Assembly (NCBI GenBank): GCA_013399305.1 | Contig: VXAI01000116.1 | Location: forward strand, 1-64,000 | Length of the DNA: 64,000 nucleotides | Source of the DNA: Rostratula benghalensis | Lineage: Eukaryota; Chordata; Aves; Charadriiformes; Rostratulidae | Reading direction: 5' to 3' | In this document: in pieces, positions 1 to 10,523 of the stretch | Layout of the letters: every line of letters begins with the position of its first letter | Numbering within the stretch: position 1 is the stretch's first letter | The notes under the pieces: generated by a model | The model's input: only the letters and a program-made list of their open reading frames with translations | What the model was told of the DNA's origin: nothing | Database searches by the model: none | Translations under genes and position numbers: made by a program

Positions 1-26
1 CCCAGGCGGAGCGTCTCTCCCGGCCC

Positions 27-41
27 CGGCGGCGGCGGCGG
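27..41. repeat. (CGG)5 trinucleotide run in CpG island
   Basis: Five uninterrupted CGG units sit next to GC boxes at the start of the window. Short CGG runs are common in 5' untranslated regions of CpG-island genes. It is short and nothing suggests expansion. Confidence 0.85.
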
Positions 42-142
42 AGCTCCCCCCACCTCCTCCCCTTCGACCTCCACGCTCGGCCCCCGGGCGGGCTGCGGGG
101 AACCGGGGGCGGCCCTGGATGGGGTGTTGGGAGGAGGGTACG

Positions 143-155
143 CCCCCCCCCCCCC
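143..155. repeat. Poly-C run (13) in CpG island
   Basis: Thirteen consecutive C on the plus strand, flanked by CG and GCC. Runs like this are error-prone in sequencing, so the exact length is uncertain. Confidence 0.8.
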
Positions 156-330
156 GCCTTCCCCGCCGTTGGGCCTTGGCCTTCCTTCGCCCCCTTGCCC
201 GCTGCCGGCAGGCGAGGGGGAGCCGGGGTCCTCCCTGCCTCCCCGGCCCGCACTCGCCCTCCCGGGGTGACGCCGAGGAGGGGGCGCGGGTCCTCGGCAC
301 TGCTGGGGCTGCAGTGGAGCAAAGCCAGCC

Positions 331-3300
331 TTGACATTTAAAAAAAAACCCAACCCCAAACCGGTACTAACATCGGTACTGGTTTTAAATTAATATTTCA
401 CCTGTGGCTAAGGTCGTTTAAAACTGATCATTTTCAAGTTCAGGGCGTTAAATGTCTCTTCGTTTCAACTTCTTAACGAGTAAAAAAAAAAAGGCATTGG
501 AGGGAAGGAAAAAGTTGGCCCTATTAAAATACCCTCGGCTAGGTCTTTAAATATGTAAAAGGACTGCTCACGGAGGGGAAATTTTACCTGTGCTGTAGAA
601 TCAGGGCCTTGGAAGAGGCAAGTATTTTATCAGCTGTTGTGTGCATCCGGCAAAGTTTGTGGTTAACTTGATAAATGTTAAATAGGGAAGCATAAAGTGC
701 TGGTAAAGCCAGACTTGGAGATAACGGTGCATTCAATAGCTTAATTTCACAATTAGTTTGCTATATTATTGGAAGCAAATCATATTTCACTGTGCCTACA
801 CCAGCGCTCTATTTTTAGCCATAATGTAGCTAAAAAGGAGGAACCTACTGAGATGTATTATAACATCGAATGTGAACAATTCTGTTCTCTCTCTTTTTAC
901 TCATTTCGTGTCATACATCTGGTTTGGAATACAGCTAGTGTATTAATCAAGCAGAGCTACCGCGGATGGGTTGGAGGCTGCAATTCCAAGGCAGAGGAAA
1001 GTTCCGTGCAACTCTGCAAATAATCCAGCAAATCAGTCATGCAAAAAAAAAGCACACACACATGTTGGCCGGTCTATCAATAACTGCTGTATTGAGCACA
1101 ATTATTTTCTGTTAATTTATAGTAACAGTGTATTTAGCTGTTTGGTTGCATTTCTTTTGTTTTACTCTTCCTGCTATTCTTTTTTTTTTTTTTTTTTTTT
1201 TTCAGGGCAAAGGTGTCAATGAAAAAGGCATCTGAAATGCCTGGAGGTAGCCACAGTCTCACAGTCTTCGTGTTGCATCATCACCTTTGCTGTGTTTTTT
1301 GGGTTGTTTTAAGAGAAAAAAGAGAGAGAAAATAAAATTAAGGGAATATATCTATCTTCTGCCTTCATACCAAATGTTTGATTCCCTCCCCTCGCATTGC
1401 GTTCCATACCAGAGATGTCTGCTGGAAGAATAAAGCACGCTTCCCAGTACGTGTAACATGCTCACAGATTTTCCACAAATTCAGTAGAAACCTCATTTGT
1501 TTTCTGCTTGTGGTTCACAGGAGCACTTAGCTTTTTAGTGGTTGACACTATATCTATTTTTAGCAGCATTTTAACAGCTGCCACTAACAACTAAGATCTC
1601 ATCTTGAACGGGGAAGGGAGATTATCTATTTTATTTAAAAAATCAAACTACATAATTGTCAGATTATAAAACGCAATTGGGATCTTTATCTGTGAAGAGA
1701 AAAGGCTATCTTTTCTCATTATGCCAATTCCCCGGAAAAAAAAAAGAACCTATAGCGGGCTTGATAAAATAACGAATGGGCTTTGCAAGGTTTGGAAATA
1801 ACACTATTAAAAGGCATACAAATATGTATATATAGCAAATCTCAAATTCCTTTAAAAGTGGTCCTGTTGCTGCCTTCTGCAGCTGTGTCACGATGGGGGA
1901 AACTGCAAAGAGTCGAGTTGTAGTTTTCCAAGTAGGTCAAGAGGAACGGTGCGGACACCTCCAATGAGCAATTCTCTTCCCTCACATTAGATTTTATAAG
2001 AGGTTAGCTCATGTCAGACACATGACACTGAAAGCAGCAGACAGACAAGTGTAAGCCACTCTGTAGCAGATGTCATCTCTGTTCCTAAAGATAGTGGTAA
2101 ATTTGCTAAGGATAATGCATTACAAAACAAGATAATGCCGAAACCCGGCAAGTGTCAGATTTTACCTCCTCCCATGCATGGTAAAGAGAGTGAATTTGTA
2201 TTAAGGGCTGCAGGAGTGGTGATGTAGCATAAAAACAGCCTACTGTACTGTCTTACTTAGAGGTCATGTGCCCTATTTTGAGAACTGAACCAAAGCGGAT
2301 GAAGTTTTGAGTCGGTTCCAACTAAGGCAGCTGGGCATTTCCCACTTCTCTCCAGCTCCAGTGCAGGAAAGCAGGCTATCACATGGTCACAGTTATTATT
2401 TCTTTATCCAGTATTATTAATCATAGATTTAATTTTTATGCTGTTTGGCTAATGTGGTTTTGATTATTTGAGACTTATAACTGATCGGGAGGAGTTGCAT
2501 TTCAGGAAGACACTGGAAAAACATGGGGGAGGACAGATGAGAATTTCCTTTCCCTGTCCAACAGGTGTGAGTCTTCTGAGAGTGGAATCTACAGTCCCAT
2601 CAGTTAATTGTTAAAGCTAATTTCCTGAACCACGCTGAAAGTCTTTAGAATTCTTTACAAGCCCTGAGAAAACCTAAGTAAGCATGTTTTCTATATGGTA
2701 TGCATATGTTCTCTGACACACTGATATTTTATCTATTTAGTCTAACTTTGAACAATTTTGTTTTTCTAATTATAGATAAATCTTTCAGCTGAGCAACAGA
2801 ACATGTTTGCTTTTAACCTGGATTCTTTCTCTTCTGTCTTTTTTTTTTTCTTCTTCTTTTTTAATGCTCCTTAATGGCCCATGTTATAACTGTGGTTGAA
2901 CCACATCTAAGTATAGTACAATTGCATTTCTAATGCATGTTGGCATTAGCAGCTACTTGCTTGTGTAAAGGGCCAAGGCATGCATTTGAAAACACAGACT
3001 TGCAATACATTTAAAGTCATGTCTTTTATTGATGATTAGCACTGAGAGTTTCATCCAGTTCAAAATGAAAACATCTCACAAAGAATTACTTCTTGTGAGT
3101 AGTGGGTCTCATTGACAATGGCAGGGCAAATGAAGCACCAGGAATAGCACATAGGCAGTACTTTGTATTTTTTGTAGCTTTAATATAGCTATATCTATTT
3201 ACCTTGTCAACTTGTCTCCTATTTAGTACTTGCACTATTACTTGTAAGAAAACATAATTTGTAAAATACAAAACATTAAAAAAATTATTACCGCCCCAGA

Positions 3301-6300
3301 ATGCAGACATCTTGATATTAATTAATCCCAAACAATAAAAGATAGTAGCAGCTAATTGTCTCTTAATATTTATCTACTACTTACTGGCATTTTTACAGTA
3401 TCAAACGGTAACTCATACCATAATCTGATTAAAATTTTGGAGTAACCTTAATAGTACTGCACCTATGCCAAAAATCCAGGCATAGTGTTTAACAGCAGTA
3501 AAAATAAGAGAGCAGAGAACACCCTCCAGCACTTAGCATATCAAATGCAAATTGGAGGAAATTATTTAATCACTCTATAGGCTAGTTAATTCTGATGATT
3601 ATTCACAGTTCTAGTAGCAATACTTACTGTGGAACAAGTTAGTTCCAAAATTTTCATGACACCAAGGTCATAAGTAGAATCTGAAACTTGCTGTAATAGA
3701 GGAAATCACTGTCCTGGCTGAACGAAGGTGCAGCTTCAGAGCTCCTACAGCAAAAGGAGAATTCTCATGTAATTTTGCAGATTATTCTAGAATCCTGAAA
3801 TTACCTGCGTTCAGATATTGTGCAATGAGAGATAGTTTGGTATTAACCTGCATGATCACATTCATTTTGAGATCTGAAAGACCTTTGTTTTCTAAATTAT
3901 TAAACATCTTTATTTCCTGGAGAAGAGAGATATCAGATGGGCTCTCCCTGAAGTGCACAGTGAAGAAGAGACTGAAGAGAGCGATGCTATGAAGCTGAGT
4001 TAAGAGACTTCTCAGGAAAAGTGTTAATTTAAGATGTGCCAAGACAGAAAAGGAAAAAAAAAATCTATTGATTTTGGTGGAAGTTGCACTGCCTTCCTAA
4101 ATAGATGTAGTCTTCTGATTTTTTTATTTTTTTTTTTCATATATTAAATACCCACTTCCTATGTAGGCTATGGTCCAGCTCAAATGGCTCATTCAGTGGG
4201 CCACCTGGGCCAAGCTGGGCAGTTGATCTTGCACAACACGGAGTTGATCCTTGTTAGATGCACGTTGATTTACACAGATTCGGTTAAGAAAGGAACATAT
4301 TTGCCACAAGGTACCGTAAGATGGTATTCTGAGAAAGTGTTCCAGCTTTGAAGGTGAAGGTCACACCAGAGTTTGTCTGGCCTAGACTAAATATCTGGTC
4401 ACGTGTTCCAAAATTTTCCTGCTGTGGTCGCTGACACTTGGCTCACAAGCCAGGATGGACAGAAATTTTGAGGCATCGGATGGATTTATCCCTAATAGCC
4501 CCAAACTTATGCAAATAAAGAGAGTGATTCACAACTGAGAGTAGATAAACTTACCAACCCAGCTGCCTGGCTATGGTTTAGTCTCTTTTGGTGCAAGCAC
4601 AAGTGAGAGTCAATCAGCTTGGTTTCCAAAAATGATGCTGCCAGTGTACCGGTGCTTGTACAATCCTGGCGCCTGCAGCATCCAAGTACCGCACAGACAT
4701 ATTTCTTACAAGCTCTGGAAAGAAGAGAAGCATTTTCACTCTTTTATAGGCAGGGAGTGGAGGAACAAAGAGATGATTGCAGGATTTATCTTGGGTCTCC
4801 TGAGAAGGCTGTGACAAAGCTTGGTACTTCTCAAATCCCGGATCACTGTCTTTCATCACAGGACCAGATTTCCTTTTTAGTTGTTGCCTTCCCAAGATTG
4901 CTGCATGAGCATGAATGGCGTATAGTTAAAATACATTTGTTTGTTGTCTGGGGAAGGAGAACACCCTGTGGCCCATTTGAACACATTCACAATTGAAATG
5001 AATTTAGAAAACCCACATTGTTGGGGCTTTTTACTGCAAGGATTAGCAGCAGCCACTAAAGATTGATGTTACCTTGCTTGCTCGAGCTGGTCAGAAGAGT
5101 CACATTCCATGAATGTGCAAGAATTTCTGGCATGAATTTTTGTACATGCACATTTACATTTTGGCTTCTGTGCATACTGTTCATGTGCTCACCACTTTGA
5201 ACTCTGCTTTTAATGAGTAATTCCAACAAGAAAATGCATTCCTTCATATATACATGGAAAGCAAACACAAAAGGGGCAGCAACGTGGCCAAATAAAAGCA
5301 ATTTCACATGTTTGGGGTTTTTTTTCTTTCTTTCTTTTGCATTCCACTCACAGCTCTGGCTGGACAGTCACAGAGCAGAAATTGTGTACCCCTCTCAAGA
5401 TTTCTAAAGGAGTATCAGCCAGGACTCAAAGGAGTTTGAGAGTCGAAATTTGTCCAGGGCAGGAATAAGAGAAGGTTTGGCAAACAGAAATTTCTCCAAA
5501 TGTGGTTCAGTTATGTCCCCTATGTATGTCTTAAAATTGAAAAAAATGAGCCTATCGGAAATCTTTTGTGTTCAACAGCTGCAGAGGAGACATGACTACA
5601 CTTAAAGGTAAGATGAGGTACTGATCTTTTTAATTTGGTTCTCTTGGTTCTGCTCTAGAGAAAAGACACCTGTCATTGCAGTGCTAGTCCTGGAGATGAG
5701 CTTCACTATTCAAGTCCCAAGCATTACTCTTTTCCATAAAAGGAATGCCTAAGAATAGTGAAAGGAAGCACTGGATTGTTCAAGGAACTAGAGATGCTGA
5801 GCTGGATTTGCAGTATGTGATTGTAACAATACTGATTGTTACATTCTTTACACTGTCAAGAGAGAAAGAATTAGACCTTCTTTTACCGGAAATCGTAAAC
5901 AAATAAATAAAGTAATTAGGTAGTAGACTCCATGTGTGCATTTTTATTTCAGAGTTTATATTGAAAGGTGTCTATTTCTAAGCAGGTTCTTCCTTGTAAA
6001 CCCCTTGTGGAGAGAAAATGAGTCCCAGGGACTGTCGCTCCTTGTTGATCGTCAGTGGGCGTAGATGCAGTAGATGTAAAGGTCTATGACTCACTGAGCT
6101 TTCTAAGGTGAAACCAGAAGCGAGTAGATAATTGCACCATTATAAAAAGAATTATCATAGTTTGATTACAGAAAAAAAAATAAAATATTGTAATGGTGCC
6201 ATGACTCTTGGGAATTCAAATAGGGGATGGCACCAAAAGTAAGGAGTTTATGTTAAGGAATGGCAAAGCTTCTCCTTTAATTGATCCATTTTAATCAAAT

Positions 6301-8566
6301 ACGCCACAAAGATGATTTCTGGGACTAAAAGTATAATGGGTCAAAACAGCTTCAAATACTTCCCCATGCCAGTTCTGATTAAAATAAAGAAGAAAAGTAA
6401 TCAAAGAGACAAATTGACACAGGCAAGAAATTTCTGAATCCAGAGATTACTGGAATACTTCATAAAAGAGGTGATGCAACCTCTTGCCTTATGTACGAAG
6501 AAGACAGTGAGTTCAAAATTATCCATCTAGCCTGATAATTTGTAAATTGAGGGAGGAGGGAGAGGGACTGCAGGTAATCCAGGTTGATATGAGAATTTCA
6601 AGTACTCAGAGCGGTGTGAAGAAGACGTTTCCTTTTGATGGACAGTAAAGAATAATTTGGTGTCGCATAACCCAGAAAAAAATGTGTATAAAATGCAGTA
6701 AGTATTTGGGAAATTAAGAAGAAAAAGCAAATGTTAAATAAATTAATGGGTATCTATTACCTTTATGGAGTACCTGAAACTTGACATGATGTATTTCATA
6801 CCAGTAATGACATTATAAGATGACTACAATTTCGGCTGCAAAGGCAAAATGAAGGCAATGAATGCAGGCATGGAGGACAGTGGTCTCTCCTCATTAATGG
6901 TGGTGTGGCACAGAGGGAGACCCATCCATCCATTCCAGCCCTATTGAAGGCTTGAAGCACACCAACAAAAGCCTGTCATTTTCTCTTTCCGTTTGGGTCT
7001 TTGTGGAGGTTTTAGTAATGATATCTACTAAGGGGGGTAGCAATACTTAGGGAGGTACCACAAGTCTTTGGCAAATCTGAGCAACAAAGTGGGGGGCTTG
7101 AGGCACTCCTTCAGGAGGGGAGAGACTCCATTTTTACAGGGCAATGAACTGAAAGAGGGCCAGCATTGATGTGGGGTCTCAGCCTCCTGACTGGGAAAAC
7201 AGAGGGATCTTTGCAATCTCAAACTGGTCCCTCTGCCTATGAGACCGCTTCACCTGCAGCAGGTAGAGTCAATGGTAAACGAGAGCTTGAAGTACAGGAT
7301 GGGTGAGATTTCCGTAGTGTGTGAGCCAGGACCACTGTGCTAGGGAAACAGAGAGTTGATAACAATAGTGGTCAAAATAGGACAGAATTGGAGGCAGAGG
7401 AAATGTTAGCTCAGTCTGGGTCCAGGGCTTCAGGTGTATGGTTTGGTGGGAAGAGACTGGTGGGAGTCTTTAATTATCACCTTAGGGATTGTAACAGAAG
7501 GGCAACTGTCATACTGAAAGTTTATTTCCATGAAGGTGAGAAAGGACTGGCAAATATATATTGATCCTCAGGTGTAATAGTAACATTTTATGGTTCATGT
7601 GAAGTGAGAAAGGTTTTTCTTACAAGGTGCCTTCACAGACAAGATTTGAGGTTCTCCAACACTATGTCCCAGTGACTTTGGCAGGGAATAAGACATGGCA
7701 CTCCACTCTTTTTATGGACCAGGAGGGAAAGCAGTTCAAAGAAACCTTAGTTTGAGATGACAGATAAGAGAGTCTGTTAAAACCAGAGAAATGTCTCTCC
7801 CACATTCTCCTTTGCCTCTCTTTCCCCATTTCCTGCACCTCTGTAATAACTGAAAAGAAGAGGAAGGCTGCAGACTTACAAATCTTATTCAAATAGCATC
7901 TGTAAATTACAGCATATGCCTTCAAGTGTGCTCAGTGGTTATTCCTTGTTTGATACAGCAGTGGCCACATAATTACATTGCTTCGGGGCTTGCTACAATG
8001 TAATATTAAATATGATTCTGGCTATTGCTCTGCATGCCTGCTATTTTTACTTGTTGAGTTTAAAGTTAATAATATTCTGACATAGCCCTGATTTAGGTGA
8101 ATGGATATCTTATTTTCAAGGACAATGGGTTTTCCATACAAAAAACCCAGTAGGTTTCTCCCATAGCTTATGCCTACAGATACACTGGTCAAAATGTTGC
8201 TTATCACAGGAAGAGCATGCTATGACAAAGGCCATTGAGGGTGTGGCAGGAGTTAAAACACATTCTCACAGAGCAACCAAGTGTTTGCATTGATCCAATT
8301 AGAGTGCCTTCTGCTTTCAGGGCAACGGACACATCTGGAAACAAGAAGCTTCACTTCATTAGGCTGGTGAAAAAAACAAAATAATTTTTTGAGAGTGTGT
8401 TGCTAACCAGACTGATAGGGTTTCAGTTAGACTGGAAGTTTTACAGTAAAATGCTCTAGTGGAACAGGTTTTGGGGTGCACTATGAGGACACGCAGTGAC
8501 CAGAAAAATAGATGGCCCAGAGAATTAGGAGTCGCCACTTCTCTGGATTTTCCCCTCAAGATCAAT
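331..8566. other. Non-coding AT-rich stretch, intronic or intergenic
   Basis: No gene is recognised here. The stretch is AT-rich and CpG-poor, with frequent stops in all frames. It holds a 23-base T run at 1180-1202 directly followed by CAG. It also holds a 29-base segment at 5579-5607 with splice-like borders and two exon-like segments at 7260-7302 and 7486-7535, described as findings. No interspersed repeat could be named in it. Confidence 0.6.
1180..1202 (+). repeat. Poly-T tract (23)
   Basis: Twenty-three T on the plus strand, preceded by a pyrimidine-rich stretch and followed immediately by CAGG. It could be the reverse-strand tail of an old retroposed copy or plain simple sequence. It also forms a textbook polypyrimidine tract plus AG, but no matching donor was found downstream. 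Confidence 0.85.
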
Positions 8567-9773
8567 GAGGGGAAAGCAGATGTCATCTACCTTGACTTCA
8601 GCATGGCTTTTGACACTGTCTCCCACAACATCCTCATTAGAAAACTGAGGAAGTGTGGGCTAGATGAGGGGGCAGTGAGGTGGATTTAGTCCTGGCTGTG
8701 TGTCAGGACTCAGAGGGTTGTAATTAATGGAGCAGGGTCAAGTTCGAGGCCTGCAACCAGTGGTGTCCACCAAGGGTCAATACCCGATTCAGTCTTGTTC
8801 CAGTCAGTTCTGGTTCCAGTTCCAGTTCGATTCCAGTCTTGAACATATTCATCAATGACCTGGACAAGGGGACTGAGTGTATCCTCAGCAAGTTCGCTGA
8901 TGATACCAAACTAGGAGGGCTGGCTGACACTCCAGAAGGCTGTGCTGGATGGGCACGAGAGAGCCTGGGGAACGGGGCAAAGAAGAACTGAACTAATGAG
9001 ATTCAACAAGAGCAAGTGTAGGGTCCTGCACCTCCAGAGGAAGAATTATGAACAACAATACAAGTTACAGGTGGACCTGCTGGAAAACGCTTCTTAGGAA
9101 AAGGATCTGGGTGTCCTGGTAGATAGTAAACTATCCATGAACCAGAAATGTGCTCTTGTCACCAAGAGTGCCAATGGAATTCTGGGCTGCATATTGAAGA
9201 GTGTGGCCGGTAAGTCGAGGGAGGTCATTCTACCCCTCTACTCTGTACTAGTGAGGCCACAACTGGAATACTACATCCAGTTCTGGGCTCTTCAGTTCAA
9301 GAGAGATTGGGAATTACTGGAGAGAGTTCAGGGTAGGGCAAAAAACAGATGGTGGAGGGTTTGGGGCATCTCCCTTATGAGGAAAGGCTGAGAGATCTGG
9401 GGCTCTTTAGCCTGGAGAAGAGAAGGCTGAGGGGAGACCTTGTTAATGTCTATAAGTATCTGAAGGGTGGGTTGAAGGAGGATGGGGACAGACTCTTTTC
9501 AGTGGTTCCCAGTGACAGGATGAGGAGCAATCGGCACAAGTTGGAACATAGGAAGTTTCATTTAAATATGAGGAAAAACTTCTTTATAGAGAGGGTGACA
9601 GAGCACTAGAACAGGCTGCCCGGGGCGGTAGTGGAGTCCCCTTTTTTTGAGAGCTTCAAGACCCACCTGGATGCAGTCCTGAGTAATGTGCTCTAGGCAG
9701 TCCTGCTTTAGCAGGGGAGTTGGACTAGATGATCTCTAGAGGCCCCTTCCAACTCAAACGATTCCGTGATTCC
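8567..9773 (+). mobile_element. CR1 LINE retrotransposon, 5'-truncated and inactive
   Basis: This is the 3' part of a CR1 element, an avian non-LTR retrotransposon of the LINE class that moves by target-primed reverse transcription. In the first frame (from about 8577) the reverse-transcriptase block with YLDFSMAFDTV is visible. Remnants of the GVPQGS block lie near 8760-8780 (read GVHQGS here), and the catalytic FADD motif with its FADDTKL context near 8891-8911. Further on are the typical [20 protein letters not shown] region (about 9370-9440) and a [10 protein letters not shown] block. The element ends with the usual CR1 3' terminus (GGACTAGATGATCT, CCTTCCAACT, then ATTC-type repeats at 9760-9773). 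Endonuclease and 5' parts are missing; CR1 full length is about 4.5 kb. The frame is broken by a stop at 8687-8689, shifts near 8790-8840 and 9330-9350, and a stop at 9607-9609 where the family has Trp. It cannot code for active enzyme. Confidence 0.97.
8790..8840 (+). repeat. Local TTCCAGT-type tandem duplication inside the CR1 copy
   Basis: Between the QGS block and the FINDLD block of this CR1, where the family normally runs directly from CCAGTCTTGTTC to AACATATTCATC, this copy carries about 40 extra bases. They are irregular repeats of CAGTTC, TTCCAGT and GATTCCAGTC. This looks like replication slippage after insertion and it disrupts the reading frame. The comparison with the family consensus is from memory, so the exact size is approximate. 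Confidence 0.6.
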
Positions 9774-10450
9774 AAGAGATCAGTGTAAGTCAGTTGGCAC
9801 TGACTGGTATTATTTATATTCAGCTTTCATTTGCAGATTATTTATTCCAGGGTCTTTCACTATTTAGCTGTGGAGACCAACAAGTGATTTACTGATGTGT
9901 AGCGTGACTGATAAATTCTGTCAGCTAGAGAGGTCCAGTCAAAAAATGTAGCCCCAGGAAGGAGGCTATGGCAGTTTTAGCCTTTCCCTATGGGGTAAGA
10001 TAGTGTCTCTGGCATGGTGTGTAGTGGTTTCACTCACCCCTTTAGATTGCCAATGGCTCTGGGTGTTTTGTTGCAGACTGATTGGATTTCCTGAGTGATG
10101 CAGGGGATTTCTAGTTCAGAATAATCTTTGACTGATGATGTGTTTGCATCTTCGTTGGGAATGTCCCCTTATGTGAGATTCTCAAGCCTGGGAGGCCACA
10201 ACTCTTACTCTGTCTCCCTGCTTGGCAGTGTTTCTTTGTGGTTTTCTGCCTTGTCTTTGACAATACAGTCAACTGAAATGGCCTGGCCCTTGAAAGCTGT
10301 AAGCAAATATATGTATTCTTTGCGTGCAGCTGGACTACAGCCACTATAAAAGCAAGTAAAACAAGTCAGAGTACATACATTACAGAAATGCATTTCAATT
10401 TATTTTACAGGGTACATTAACTCAAGAGGTGCCATACTTTGGTCTCTTAC

Positions 10451-10523
10451 CTGGTTTCTGAAGACAGGTCTCTGTCTCTGCTCTTTATCACACAGTGCGC
10501 ACATGTACTGTCCATTATCTTTC
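10451..10523 (-). other. Candidate 73-bp exon (minus strand), unconfirmed
   Basis: On the minus strand this segment is preceded by a pyrimidine-rich tract ending TTTACAG and followed by CAG|GTAAGAG, both close to consensus vertebrate splice sites. Read with one leading base it is fully open for 24 codons, beginning KDNGQYMCALCD and ending VFRNQ, and the last codon ends exactly at the donor. A C-x2-C pair is present but no family is recognised. Two smaller minus-strand segments nearby (10727-10757 upstream, 10038-10090 downstream) have compatible phases, which could be coincidence. Similar-looking segments occur by chance in 64 kb, so this is a lead, not a gene call. Confidence 0.2.

Larger units (their letters stand above)
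1..330. promoter_or_regulatory. CpG island, probable promoter or first-exon region cut by the window edge
   Basis: The first 330 bases are very GC-rich and full of CpG, then composition drops abruptly to AT-rich sequence near 335. GC boxes of the Sp1 type (GGGCGG core) are visible at about 86-92 and 105-112, a (CGG)5 run lies at 27-41 and a run of 13 C at 143-155. In birds and other vertebrates such islands usually mark a promoter and often a non-coding first exon. Transcription direction cannot be decided: I see no convincing splice donor inside the island on either strand. A 71-codon frame at 119-334 is rich in Pro, Arg and Gly, has no recognisable domain and is probably only a consequence of GC content. 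Inference: the island belongs to a gene extending leftwards, or to one whose next exons are distant. Confidence 0.8.

Noticed and set aside
119..334. 71-codon open frame in the CpG island
   Set aside because: GC-rich islands lack stop codons by composition; the Pro/Arg-rich translation has no domain and runs through a poly-C tract.
8833..8844. GTTCGATTCC resembling a tRNA B box
   Set aside because: It lies inside the slippage expansion of the CR1 copy; there is no A box, acceptor stem or cloverleaf around it.
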